Shown: piece after piece, positions 11,799 to 23,434 of the stretch | How positions within the stretch are numbered: position 1 is the first letter of the stretch | Layout: each line of letters opens with the position of its first letter | Translations under genes and position numbers: made by a program | Source of the DNA: Cladopsammia gracilis | Taxonomy: Eukaryota; Cnidaria; Anthozoa; Scleractinia; Dendrophylliidae | Reading direction: 5' to 3' | NCBI GenBank assembly: GCA_022457155.1 | Contig: JAJGOT010000707.1 | Location: forward strand, 264,911 to 328,910 | DNA length: 64,000 nt | The notes under the pieces: generated by a model | Told to the model about the DNA's origin: nothing | The model's input: the letters and a program-made list of their open reading frames with translations, nothing else | Databases searched by the model: none

Positions 11799-11935
11799 TA
11801 GCCTGCGTGGCAGGCGTTCGAAGGGGAAGGGAAATGGGAGAATTCAGGCGCGCGAGGATAGCCGCGCCCTTCGCGTTCTCGCGCGCCTGAATTCTCCCCT
11901 TTCCCTTCCCCTTCGAACGCCTGCCACGCAGGCTA
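11799..11935. mobile_element. 137-bp foldback MITE with 8-bp target duplication (hAT-like)
   Basis: Nearly perfect palindrome beginning TAGCCTGCGTGGCAGGCG with about 57-bp arms. The octamer atagccgg flanks it at 11791-11798 and 11936-11943. An 8-bp duplication is typical of hAT elements. A half copy lies at 3824, and a longer element with TAGCCTG ends and an 8-bp duplication lies at 61809. Confidence 0.85.
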
Positions 11936-11943
11936 ATAGCCGG

Positions 11944-12363
11944 AAGAAAGAAAAAATCACTTTTAACAGTGATATGTCCAAAATTCCGGTGCAAGAATAG
12001 CTAACAGTGCCGCGCGTGGAACCTCGTGATACTGCCCCTTTAAATTTACCGTAAAGGATCCATGAGAAAACCAAACAAGATTTAACACGATATACCACAG
12101 TGAAGATTTAATGGCAATTTTTTTGTCCGTGCACAACAGACAGGAAGAACCGAGGGCAGGCAATAATTTGGAAAGAAGCTCAAATGAAAGTCTTGGTAAA
12201 TTAAACAGATGACCTTTGCTATTTTACAACACATGGACACGCTTATTCGTGGCTGGCCTGCCATGTCTAATGTAACTGACTTTCAAACCAAAAAAAGATC
12301 CTTTCGCGGTTATCTTTATTCGAACTGCACATGTGAATAGAGGCGATTGATCTTTTCTTAATT
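11944..12363. other. Core spacer, nothing recognised
   Basis: No protein-like frame or inverted repeat seen. Confidence 0.45.
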
Positions 12364-12615
12364 AGGGACTGTGCAATAAGTAGCAGGATGGGGGGAGGGG
12401 TTGAGAAACGGGAGGGGTGGAGGCACAATGTAAAATCATATCCCAAGAGGGGGGGAGGGCAACACGCAAATTACTCTATGAAAAGGAAGGGGGTGATATC
12501 TAATTTTTATTGCCAGACTCACTGGTACTCACTAGTAACTCAACAATAAACCTACACCACTAATATTAAAATAAATACAATCACTTTTCTGGCACTGTAG
12601 CAATGTACAGAGCAT

Positions 12616-12644
12616 AATTTATTTATTTATTTATTTATTTATTA
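12616..12644. repeat. (ATTT)n microsatellite
   Basis: Seven tandem ATTT units. Confidence 0.9.
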
Positions 12645-13042
12645 TGGAAAATGTAACAAAGGGCACTGCTTAGTGCCAGAATCACATGAGTGTACATGTA
12701 CTTCATCTATATCCGATCATAGTTACATGAACTTTTCAGCCCAATTCTAATGTCAGTGTAATGAAAGACATGGTTAATAAAACTACATACGCTGCAGGTA
12801 TTGCCAGTAACTTGGCAAAATTATAAGAATGGTCACACAAAGCATTTGACGCAAAGCATTCCATGATACATATTTTTGTTGAGTATTGTTTATATTCAGC
12901 TGCTCGAATACAGCTCATGAATCTGAATTCTGTTCATTTAAAGAACTCCTGACATGACTCTGCAGCTTCTCCAATAAAGCAATTGAAGCTGAGAAAGTCT
13001 CTCAAGCAAGCTTTGTCAGTGAGCAACGTGAATATAGGAAGG

Positions 13043-13044
13043 GT

Positions 13045-13083
<39 letters not shown>
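13043..13083. repeat. (TTTC)n microsatellite
   Basis: About ten TTTC units. Confidence 0.9.
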
Positions 13084-13213
13084 GTCTGTTTTACTGGGCT
13101 ACAACTTTCCGTCTAATTTGGCCTTTCTTCCTTCTTCTTGTTTCTTCTAGACTTTGATGATTTTAATTTTAATCCAATGGAATAAATGGACTTGAATTTT
13201 TTTAAATGCTGTA

Positions 13214-13951
13214 CAGTGGAACCTCGATATAACCATGTGCCAAGGGACCGACGAATTAGATCGTTATATCAGGAGATCGTAATAACGAATTCCCGATATA
13301 ACGTGTTTTTTTTTCGGGAAAAGAGCCAAAAATATCGTTATATCGGGGTATTGTTAATAATTTATTTTTCATTGATTTCTTTGTGTAATTTATTATTGCA
13401 CGTTGTTACTAAACGATTTGTAAAGTACAACACTTGGTTTCCATCTTTCCAAGGATAAACTTCAGTATTGTGTGTAGTGCTAAAACTATAAAACTTTAAC
13501 ATTTGAAATAACGACTTGATCATTGCCCGTATGATGTTCCTTTTTGAGTTCAAGCATTTGACTATTAATTTTGATAAACTTCGATTAGTAATGCTGTGTA
13601 CTTTTAGGGTCCTTTTACTGTTGTGTGTGCACGCATAACAAACCTTAAACATTTGAAATAAGTGCTCATGGTGTTCATTTCTGAGTTCCATTTGTCACTG
13701 ACAGTATTCGTCAAGTTTTGATTGTCTTTGCTCTTTTTTTGGACTTTCAAAAAGAGCGTCCTCCATCGAAGAAAGAGAGCGCAGAAATTCTCTCTCCCTT
13801 ATCGTAACAAGTTGTTGACAGATACATTACAGTCCTTATGCAATGATTAAAGTATGTCACATATCTTCAATTGTTAAGCCTCCTTTTCCATCGCGCGATG
13901 ATTGATTTTATCGTTATATCAGGGTAAATTTTTCTTTGGGCTGCCAGATTG
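13214..13951 (-). mobile_element. Second Tigger-type copy, truncated
   Basis: CAGTGGAACCTCGATATAAC follows TA at 13212-13213. The sequence is the reverse complement of the right part of the 9099-10604 element, including the 3' non-coding part and the transposase tail. It then breaks off at about 13951 inside the left subterminal region. It lacks the 9302 foldback insertion. Confidence 0.75.
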
Positions 13952-14019
13952 TGGGTTTACGTCTTAATTGTTTTAGGTACGGGGGGTTGATAGTTTATTT
14001 TTCTTCAGCAGTGGGGGAG

Positions 14020-14580
14020 GGGGGCGAAGTCTAATTTTTAACTGTTTCTTTCCCGTTTCTCTCCCCCCCCCCCCCCTCTCCTGCTAATTATTGCACAGTC
14101 CCTTATGTAGATTTCGGCACTGTAAACGCCCATCAACTTTTTTTGTGACTTGTTTTGTAATGCTGCAAGGGGCGAGTTACGATAGGCAATGTCGCTATAA
14201 ATTTTGTTGAAGTAGTGTTGCCTGAAGTTTAATCAAGAACTACTTTTCAAAATGCATGGTTGCAATAGCGCTCAACAAGTAGTAGGGGGCGAAGTCTAAT
14301 TTTTAACAATTTATTCCCCGTTTCTCTCCCCGCGTCCTCCCCCCCACCTCCCCCACACCGCTAATTATTGCACAGTCCCTAATGTAGATTTAGAACTTAG
14401 ATGTTGGCACTGTAAACGCCCATCAACGTTTTTTGTGACGTACTTGTTTTGTAATACAGCATGGGCGAGTTACGATAGGCACTGTCGCTATAAATTTTGT
14501 TGAAGTGTTGCGTGAAGTTTAACCTAGGACTACTTAATTTTAAAATGCATGGTTGAATAGCTAGACAACTTGCAAGAAGT
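14020..14580. repeat. Tandem duplication, two units of about 265-290 bp
   Basis: GGGGGCGAAGTCTAATTTTT, C-rich run, TTATTGCACAGTCCCT and GGCACTGTAAACGCCCATCA appear twice in the same order and orientation. The unit includes the end of the 12364 element, so the duplication happened after that insertion. Confidence 0.8.
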
Positions 14581-15599
<1,019 letters not shown>

Positions 15600-15712
15600 T
15601 GAATGCTCCTTAAAAGTGGTTAAGAGGTTACAAAAGTGCCCTGTGCCGTGGTAAGCACTTTTTAAAAAGCTTTTTAAGTTCATTTCAGGTCCAAAATGTA
15701 GCTATTGCCTTG

Positions 15713-15762
<50 letters not shown>
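15713..15762. repeat. (AT)n microsatellite
   Basis: About 50 bp of perfect TA. Confidence 0.95.
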
Positions 15763-15767
<5 letters not shown>

Positions 15768-16045
15768 ACCACCCTCTCAATTACCACATCACTTTAAATA
15801 TAATACTGAACTTGCAAAAGGTAGTAGTTTTTTCTTTTGTTGGAGCAAAAAATATGGAATTCCATTTCATTTAACATCACATCTGTAAATTCTCTCTCCG
15901 CTTTTAAAACACAGATAAACAATCTCGCTGTCTTCTAATTAGTGTAATATAGTTACTGATCATTGTATAATAGGAATAGCAAACACGGTGTTTCTGTAAA
16001 GCAGTTAATCAGTTACTGATATGTAAACGCTGTGTATAAATAAAG

Positions 16046-16117
16046 TTTATTCATTCATTCATTCATTCATTCATTCATTCATTCATTCATTCATTCATTC
16101 ACTCATTCGTTCATTCA

Positions 16118-16158
<41 letters not shown>
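16046..16158. repeat. (ATTC)n followed by (CT)n
   Basis: About 19 ATTC units grade into about 18 CT units. This is the inner boundary of the right arm and mirrors the (AG)n tract at 8299. Confidence 0.9.
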
Positions 16159-16159
<1 letters not shown>

Positions 16160-16302
16160 AAAGATAATCAAAGGGTGAATTAAACCATGTAAGTGGACCA
16201 ACGAATCAAAATTATCAAACCGAGAACAATAATTAATTACCATTTAACGTGAAGAGGTTGGAAAACATAACCGTATACGTAGTAAGAATACGTTCAGTAC
16301 AT

Positions 16303-16980
16303 TCAGAGTTCCGTGTCATCGAATATGACATCTTTCTCGTCACTATCTTCTGAATTTAAAGGAATCAGTTCAAATGATCTTTGTAACTGCTTTCTACGCC
16401 TAACATTCCATAGTTTAATTATCACGCGCAAACAAATAACTATCAGTGGGATGGAAATTAAACTGAAAAGTAAGACAGTTAAATAGTTCCTGTGCTTCTC
16501 ATGGTTTCTAGGCTGTGGACTCGATCTGTTCTTGGTAGTGGGACTGCTCGTAGCGATCGTTGATCTCTGCTTGGTGGTGAGTGTGGACGTAGCGATAGTC
16601 GATCTGTGTTTGGAAGTGGAGCTGCTCGTAGCCATAACAGCTCTCGTAGTAGTAACACAGTCTGAAATAATTTTGAGTGAAAGATTGTCGTAGGCTCTTT
16701 CACACTTAAAAGGGTTGTCTCTGAGATCCACGATCCGTAAATCAGGGAGCAGAATTAGCAGCAAAGAGAAATTAACTTGTGTGAACTGATTATATCGAAG
16801 AGAGAGCTCCATAAAATCGTTGAGTGTTTCCTTTGGTTTCGGTAGCGTTTACAAACCAACTCTCGCACAATCGACCAACTGCGTTGATCGTACACAATAA
16901 CATCGCTCCTCAAAACACTTGAACGTCAAAATCGTTGGAAAGAAAGGAATAGCGAATATAAGAAGGACCAACATTTCCAT
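16303..16980 (-). pseudogene. Small LRR single-pass membrane protein, one in-frame stop
   Basis: Reading from ATG at 16980: signal peptide (residues 1-20, MEMLVLLIFAI), an LRR N-terminal cap with Cys at 22, 27, 29 and 38, then TAA at codon 44 (16851-16849). The same frame then continues without a break to 16303. Downstream come a single LRR segment with LRIVDLRDNPFKC (C93, C108 as C-cap), a Ser/Thr-rich basic stalk with three near-repeats (about 115-155), one membrane helix (about 166-188) and a cytoplasmic tail that is basic then acidic. Without the stop it would be about 225 residues, very short for an LRR receptor. Readthrough or an unrecognised intron could rescue it. It is probably captured from a host LRR gene (inference). 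Confidence 0.6.
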
Positions 16981-19379
16981 TTTGCAATCAAGTTGGATGG
17001 CATACACGTGGAACAAGAAATTCGAGAACGCGTGAAAACTATTTCAACGGAAATAAGTCATAGTAGAAATTCGAGCGTGTGAAAAAAAAAAAACTAGGAG
17101 ATTAAGTTCCTTACAGGAAACGAATGAAGCACACAAGACTGACACTCACATTTCGACATTTCCAATAAGATTGAAATTCGCGCGCTAATATACTTTATTT
17201 GCTTATAACTTATACCTTATTTGCTTTGAAACATATCTCGGTTTCTCCACACAGCGCATCATAACCGTCGTAACCCACATTCGTATATTTTTACGCGAGT
17301 TATTATATTATAGAGTTTTAAAGTTTTTTACACTAATGCGGTATAGATACTCAAAGCAACTTCCTACGACCAAAGATTACCCCGAGACGTTCAATGCGCG
17401 CGAACTCCACACTCCTTCTCACGCGCGATCCCCCGAATCACACCGCTAAAACGTAGCGTTTTTTTGGCGCTTTTGGCGTTTTTGGCTGTTGTTTCGAGTT
17501 TAATTAACGATAAATTTAGTTTTGCAAACAGTTTTGTTTATTTTTGATCAACACAACGATGGAATTACTTACATTACTAAGCGAAATCTTTTCCACACCC
17601 CCGATTTCTTGCAACTCAGTATTCGAAAACTGTAATGGAAAGGACAATTCGAGATTAATTAAAGTTCAGTGAAATTAATTAAACTCCCTGTGGGTATTAC
17701 GCTTGGTTGAAACCCTTTCGGTCAAGTCTATTCGCATAATTTAAACTTGTTGAACAGTGAAGGAAGCTTAGTTCTACGAAGCTTTAAAACTAAGTTTGAG
17801 ATGGAAAACAACTTACCGAATCGAGAAAGGCAAAGACCTCTTCAATATTCCCAGTAAAAGTCACCCGCGGTTCAAGGATTGTGATGACAGAAAAAATGCG
17901 CTCAAAAGAGAATTGGTTCTTTAACGGAAATTTGAAGTAATGTTATAATCTAAGAGCCTTATCCGATTCATTCACAGCGAATAAATCAAAGTGTTTAAAC
18001 AAAATGCGACCTTTACGCGAGATCCCCCACGCGATCCCAGGGAAAACACACCTCAAAAGCGGCCCGTTTGGCCCTCGAGGCCCTCGAAATAGACATAAAT
18101 GTCACTTTGCAAACAGATTTGTATGGTTAATAAACATATTTGAAAAGAAAATCTACTATAAATTTGGGTTTTTTTGCAAGCATCGCGCTTTTTAATTACC
18201 TCTTGGGTTATTAAATAAAAACTTTTCAGGAGGCAGCGGGAAAAAAGAAAGAAAACACGTCTCCCCGCAAGGCCTGCGTTCTCAGTAAACACACCCGCTA
18301 AATATATTGGGTTTGGTCTTCCGAGGCCCTTGTGGCCTCAATTGTTTGATAAATTAGCGATAAATTTAATTTAATTTTAATTTTGTAAACAGTTTTATCC
18401 TGTTGAAATCAAACTTTCACTTTACATGGTGTGGAGGAGATGCTGCTTTGCAGGTTAGTTACTTAAAAAAGAGATGAAAAATTTCTGATGAAATTTATCC
18501 AAGTAAGCCGACATTGTCATGGTGGTTGAATTAAAAATAACTTCGATCGCTTCATTGATTTCTGATCAAAATAGAGGGTGTTGGAATAAGTTTGGAGTAA
18601 AGGTGTAAGAATTTAAGTCGCTATAAGCTTGATGTGGGTTTAATTTCCCACAACCGTGATTCATGTTAGTAAAACCCTCTTATCAGGTTTTCTAAGTAGT
18701 AAAGGAAGGACAAATAATATTGACAGACACACAAATATTGATAGATTTACGCATAAACGGTTTATTGATACTAGAATCGTACAACATATTTTGAAATAAT
18801 TTTACCAAATCAGTTCACAGTGACTCAAAGTTTTACAGTTCATCGCTTCGATTTTCGATAACTTCGTGTTGTCTGTGAAGTTTTGGTTGCTTGGGAATCT
18901 TAAGAACCCAACAAAAAAGACAGAAGGATTTCATTGCCTCGAATCGATAAGCGAAAAATCTTACTCAATCGATCATTGTTTGTCAAACAAGCTCTTCCAG
19001 ATGAAAAAGACTAAACCAACTCTGTTTTTTTTTTCCTTTCCAACTAAGCGTTTAAATTGCCTGTATAATTATGAAGTTGTTTGTTATCAATAAATATAGT
19101 TTGACCTTAACAAAGTCTGGGTTAATTGTTTTAGCGCGCGCATGTAATTGGTTGCCTTGTTTATTTTTCCGAGGTGCTAATTTTCCATGCAAATTTAGTT
19201 CAGTGTAAGTTCGCATAATTAAAAGTTGGAAATTTGAAGCTACCGGAAAGTCCTGTTCTCAAAACTTAAAGCACATACAAATATAAAATAGATTTACGTA
19301 TTAATGGTTTATTGATACTAGAAATGAACAACATATTTTGAAATAATTTTACAAAATCAGTTCTCAGTGACTCAAAGTT

Positions 19380-20063
19380 TTACAGTTCATCACTTCGATT
19401 TTCGACAACTGCGTGTTGTCTGTGAAGTTTTTGTCGCTTGGGAATCTTAACTGTCAATGTTGACAGCTTTCGCTTTTTCGGTTTGACTTGGTGTTTGGTA
19501 ATTGACTCCAAGACATTTAGTCCTTGCTTTTTACTGGTTCCATTTTCAGGGTCATCTTTCTTTGGCTTCTGATAGTAGTCCTTTTGTGATCCCGCGCTCT
19601 TTCGTAACCACAACGCTTTGAGTTTCTTTACTAGGTTTTCGATCTGTAACGATAACAAAGCTAGGTGTGCTTTTCCTGTCTTGTTTACAAACAGCTGCAG
19701 CTCCAACTGAGCAATACGATCTTGAAGGGTTATCCATATCGCTACAATCAGCATCCAGTCGCGTCTACCATAGGGATTCTTATAAAAAACCAAGGAGTGA
19801 CGGTATAAACTGGCACTCAAAGAGTGAGCGTGGTTTCTTACTTCCTTGAAACATTCAGCAAGAAACTCTAAATTTAACTTGGGTTCGTCTAACAGCCGAG
19901 TGAGACTTTGAAAATCACATGTCAGTTCATTCCAAGCTTTCTCTACACAACTTCCTGAGCATAGCATTCCAATACAATTCATATCTTTGCGCTGGAGTTT
20001 TTGCATTTCGTCTATCGTCAGAAGAGGTTTAGAGCTCGATTTGACTTGAAAGAATGGAAACAT
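19380..20063 (-). CDS. Unknown 227-residue protein with basic C-terminus
   Basis: Complete frame of 227 codons starting MFPFFQVKSSSKPL, with context AAG-ATG. Residues 20-150 are predicted largely helical with hydrophobic heptads (for example IWITLQDRIAQLELQLF). A Lys/Arg-rich tail (about 155-220) contains KPKKRKL and KIPKRQK, which look like nuclear or nucleolar targeting signals. No catalytic motif, membrane segment or zinc motif is visible and the family is not recognised. The left-arm copy has two stops, so this copy is the better preserved and may be the only functional one. It points toward the element core and has an AATAAA-type signal beyond its 3' end near 19310. It is probably a passenger gene or an unknown element gene. 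Confidence 0.6.
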   Translation of the reverse strand: MFPFFQVKSSSKPLLTIDEMQKLQRKDMNCIGMLCSGSCVEKAWNELTCDFQSLTRLLDEPKLNLEFLAECFKEVRNHAHSLSASLYRHSLVFYKNPYGRRDWMLIVAIWITLQDRIAQLELQLFVNKTGKAHLALLSLQIENLVKKLKALWLRKSAGSQKDYYQKPKKDDPENGTSKKQGLNVLESITKHQVKPKKRKLSTLTVKIPKRQKLHRQHAVVENRSDEL

Positions 20064-20353
20064 CTTGGAAAAAATACGCTTTGCTCAAGTTGACTCAGAA
20101 ATGATAATGCTTTCGAAAAATCTGTGCTTTTTATTCAAACAGACAATACAAATCTTAAGATCCAATCAGGGTGTGAATAGAGCGGGCAAGTTTGGGCCGG
20201 TCTATTGTTCCTATTGTTTTAAGAAGGCTGTGGAAGGTAATTATGTACATATCAATGATTTACCTAGGCACTATCCCTAGTCATTTATTAACACAAAAGG
20301 TATAGGCAGTTGATAATACATATTAATAAGTTACCTATACCAAACTACGTCAT

Positions 20354-20377
20354 CACCTAGGCACCTAGGCACCTAGG
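20354..20377. repeat. Tandem CACCTAGG, three copies near the right end
   Basis: Complement of the CCTAGGTG array at 4518-4549, with one unit fewer. Confidence 0.75.
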
Positions 20378-20414
20378 CCGTAACGGGGCTTATCTTTGCT
20401 GGCCCTATACTACT

Positions 20415-20420
20415 CATAGT
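20415..20420. repeat. 6-bp target-site duplication, right copy (catagt)
   Basis: Directly follows the terminus CTATACTACT and equals 4475-4480. Confidence 0.75.
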
Positions 20421-20521
20421 AGAGATCAGAATGAATGAATGATCCTTGTGGGACGTGTGTATTGACTGAAGTTAGTTCTCTTGAAGAGTTCGAAGAGTTT
20501 AAAGTAAAAGGTCTGGAGTGA
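20421..20521 (+). pseudogene. Papain-like protease, 3' end after the 16 kb insertion
   Basis: Reads PCGTCVLTEVSSLEEFEEF from 20444 and ends at TGA 20519-20521. It continues the protease domain that stops at 4480, and the junction of host-gene sequence is exactly at the duplicated catagt. One small frame change near 20436 separates it from the codons next to the duplication. The C-terminal Cys-Gly-Thr-Cys turn is expected shortly after the Asp-x-His motif in this protein group (from memory). Confidence 0.5.
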
Positions 20522-20559
20522 AGATATCCTTAACAGCGCAATCATAGTACTCGCAGAGT

Positions 20560-20816
20560 TCTTGTTAAATTTGCATCTGCTTGATTTAGTGTTTCAGGGG
20601 TTCCATCACATTTTAAATCCAAATATATATACTCAGGTGGAGAACTGTGCCATTTATGCATGTGAATAATTGATCTTGTATAATTGGAAAATTGTTTCGT
20701 TGATTGTGTTGATTAATATTGAAACTAGTGCTCCGAACGTCAACACTCACATTATTCATCCTGACTGAAAAGAATTCGACGAAAATAGTATATTCACCTT
20801 CTGGAAATTTATACAT
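20560..20816 (-). pseudogene. Fragment of unknown, possibly virus-like structural protein
   Basis: On the minus strand, MYKFPEGEYTIFVEFFSVRM begins a protein-like frame. A shift near 20640 leads into PPEYIYLDLKCDGTPETL and then a stop near 20530. It converges on the protease gene. From memory it looks like the middle of the same protein type as 702-1028, but the two fragments do not overlap, so this is not provable here. Function unknown. Confidence 0.35.
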
Positions 20817-20847
20817 ATTAAAACCAAGTCTAGCAGAGTATAAATTA

Positions 20848-20880
20848 GAGGGTGTCCCAAAAGTTCGTTCCTCTACTTTA
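20848..20880 (+). mobile_element. Mariner-like element left end, first copy
   Basis: TA followed by GAGGGTGTCCCAAAAGTTCG. The same motif recurs in the same orientation at 22769, so the two are not a TIR pair. Confidence 0.6.
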
Positions 20881-21235
20881 CAGGCCTGTATTTTATTCCG
20901 TATTGACTAATGTTATAGTCTTTTAATGAAAACTTTAACAAAAACAATCTAGTTTAATGTCCCTATTCCTTACGGGGTTAAATGCAGCAAGCCTTTGTTT
21001 CATTTTCCCGCTAAAATATGAGATCATAAATCGCGCGCGCGAAAATTCCCCGTCATTTTACGGTATTTCACAGCCGCGAGCTGCACTGAATTAATTGACA
21101 GTGTTTTGCTTAGCGGTTTATAAAATTGAATCCTCTCAGAGAGCCAAAAAAAATCTCCTATTTACGAGCACAAGCATCTATACTTAGATCTTCTGGTCTT
21201 TTTTTTTTTCAACAGATCGACAATTTACTCGACGG

Positions 21236-21720
21236 AAAAAAGCGAACGTTGGGTAGTAAAATGGTCGTCAAGAGCCGAAGATTTTGAAAACAAGAAACGA
21301 AGTTGGAGACTTAAGATCTTAAGCGATAAGGCTAAAAAAGTCCTTGAGAAGGCAAAGTACAAACGAGGAAAATCAACAAGGCAGCTATCACAACAATTCT
21401 GTGTCGAAAATCTTCAAGTGAAACAACTGTGAAAAGAAAACTCTTCAGTTTGAACCGTAACATGACATTCGTTAGGGGCACCAGCTCACACAGCTAAGGC
21501 CACGCAAACGTGGTACGAAACAAATTTGCCCAATTTTATCGAGAAAGCAGAGTTGCCAGCCAATTCACCAGACATCAACCCAATTGAGAATCTCTGGAGT
21601 ATAATAGATGGATTCACATACAAAGATCCTATCCCGAAGACCATGAAGGAACCTGAAACAGCGGCTCAAACTAGCATGGGCAAAAGTCCCGTTTTCCACG
21701 CCACATGAATGGTCACACTC
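21236..21720 (+). pseudogene. Tc1/mariner-type transposase remnant
   Basis: The first part (21240-21420) reads as a basic helix-turn-helix-like N-terminus (KRGKSTRQLSQQF). After a stop and a deletion, 21475-21680 reads APAHTAKATQTWYETNL and PDINPIENLW, the conserved C-terminal part of IS630/Tc1/mariner DDE transposases. The central catalytic Asp residues are missing and there are several stops. It lies 390 bp inside the mariner-like end at 20848. Confidence 0.7.
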
Positions 21721-21789
21721 CATGCCGGAGAGGCTACGAAATGTGATAAAAATAATGGAGGCCACTCAGGCTACTGAAACTACGTATGA

Positions 21790-22510
21790 AAATAGTGTAC
21801 ATAACAGTTAAGATCTGCTGGTGTTTTTTAAATAGTTGTTTCAACTATGTAATAATAGTTGAAATGTCAGTTTGACAGATGGCATCAGCTGTTACTGATT
21901 GTAACTAATACAGTAAGTCAAAACAACTATTCATTTAAGGTTATTCTGACCTTTTTTCTTTAGTTAATATTTTCGCCTCTTAAAAATGGTCAAAATGACC
22001 ATTCTTATTAGTCACGACCAATCATATTGGTTATTTTAACTAGTCCATTTTTATGACTAATATAAATGGTAAAAATCTAATCTATCCAACTTTTCTGGAC
22101 TCAAACAGACCAGAGGGAAAGGCGTGAACGGGACTCAGGTCCCATGCGAGGTGCCATCCCTTCCAATCCCACAACCCGCAAGGTTGACCACACCACCGGG
22201 GTCTACGGCGCCTACACTTTTCGAATAGTGATGTGGGATCTTTAACGTCCCACAAGAACAAATCAGAGAGTGCTGTGAGACGGGGCCTACATTTTTTCGC
22301 CCTTATCCGAGAAGACTAGAATGTCATACCATTTGCAGAAGTCATTACAAGGCGGCACATTCTCCTCAGTTATAACCTTTTATAAAAGTTATTTAAACTG
22401 TTTTCTTTTGTTGACAATTTTGACTTTTAAGAATGGTTAAAATGACCATTATTTTTAGTTACGACTAATTGAAATAGTTATCTTAACTAGTCCATTTTTA
22501 CAGTGTTGAT
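21790..22510. repeat. Conserved dispersed repeat block between two AT-rich direct repeats
   Basis: Bases 22100-22340 contain GTGGGATCTTTAACGTCCCA and GAGACGGGGCCTAC followed by TTATCCGAGAAGACTAGAA, a string I recall as very widespread in marine invertebrate genomes. It is flanked by two similar AT-rich segments of about 110 bp (21953-22060 and 22390-22505, both ending in TTAACTAGTCCATTTTTA). It may be a non-autonomous element of unknown class. Confidence 0.5.
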
Positions 22511-23434
22511 AGACAACTTAATGTCAAGATAGGAAATGTGGTAGTCGAAGTAATGAAAACAGAAGACGACATTAAAAAAATATGTCAATGAATCACATAT
22601 CACTTCCACTTCCCACCCGAAGGATGAATTCAGATATTTGATGGAAGATGTCGATGAATCAAGCTCTGAGCATGATATTACAGTAACTGGAATCAATGAT
22701 TTTCCAAATTCACCGCATTTAATCAATAATAAAGGTTATTATTTAAAAAATACATAAATATATAAATACAGGGTGTCCCAAAAGTTCGTTCATCTGATTT
22801 ATATCAAAATAACTTTTGCTTTACAAGGTATATATGCATCAAAATACCATTATAAAAATTTCTAACAACCCTCCACTCAAGACAAAATAAAACAATTAGT
22901 GTTCTGTAAAAGCGCTTCGGATTCGACAACCGGAGTCACGTAAACACATGTTGATACTGCATTATATTAACTATAATTCTAGGTCAGGGCAAATTAACTA
23001 ATTCATCAAAGTTATATTAACCAGCGATTATTGATTGATTGATTGATTGATTGATTATTATTGATTGATTGTTACAGCGATTGATTCAAATTTATACGAT
23101 TTAGTCGAACTAATTCTTGATTCGGAGAATCGTGATAGTAATTTCTGTCGTGGTATTTTAACTGTTGTGATTGCTTGTATATACTGACTGTTTTATTTCA
23201 AGTCACACTTCCTTTGGGGTTAACAACGTTTTATCAAGGAATTACAGTAAACACCCGCATATTAGAACAAAAATAGCCCGGTCGTCAATCTTCCGACCTT
23301 TCACCTTAGTTTAGTTTCACCTTAGTTAAGCTTGTTCCTTTTCTCCGGCTCATTTCGATTTTTACCATAATTTGTACTTGCAAGAACCTGTTAATTTAAC
23401 AGTCCAAACCGAATTTTTGAACAAACTTGAAAAC
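22511..23434. other. Mostly unique AT-rich DNA with a second mariner-like end and (TTGA)n
   Basis: CAGGGTGTCCCAAAAGTTCG after TA at 22767-22768 is a second copy of the mariner-like end. No transposase follows it. (TTGA)n lies at about 23033-23068. No gene was recognised. Confidence 0.5.

Larger units (their letters stand above)
12364..14104. mobile_element. Inverted-repeat element with AGGGACTGTGCAATAA ends
   Basis: AGGGACTGTGCAATAA followed by a G-rich run on the left is the complement of the C-rich run and TTATTGCACAGTCCCT on the right. A second copy of the right end occurs at about 14375-14392 through a local duplication. No target duplication is visible. The interior holds (ATTT)n, (TTTC)n and a Tigger copy and no gene, so the family is unknown. 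Confidence 0.6.
16150..20414 (-). repeat. Right terminal inverted repeat arm of the 16 kb element
   Basis: Reverse complement of the left arm and about 445 bp longer, because the left arm has a 458-bp deletion. Contains the better-preserved copies of both genes. The intergenic part 16981-19379 is AT-rich and carries the duplicated 3' end of the basic-protein gene near 18720-18900. Nothing else was recognised there. Confidence 0.85.

Noticed and set aside
20065..20280. Frame back-to-back with the basic-protein gene, suggesting a bidirectional promoter
   Set aside because: It begins with TTG rather than ATG, has no recognisable domain and overlaps the terminal region of the inverted repeat.
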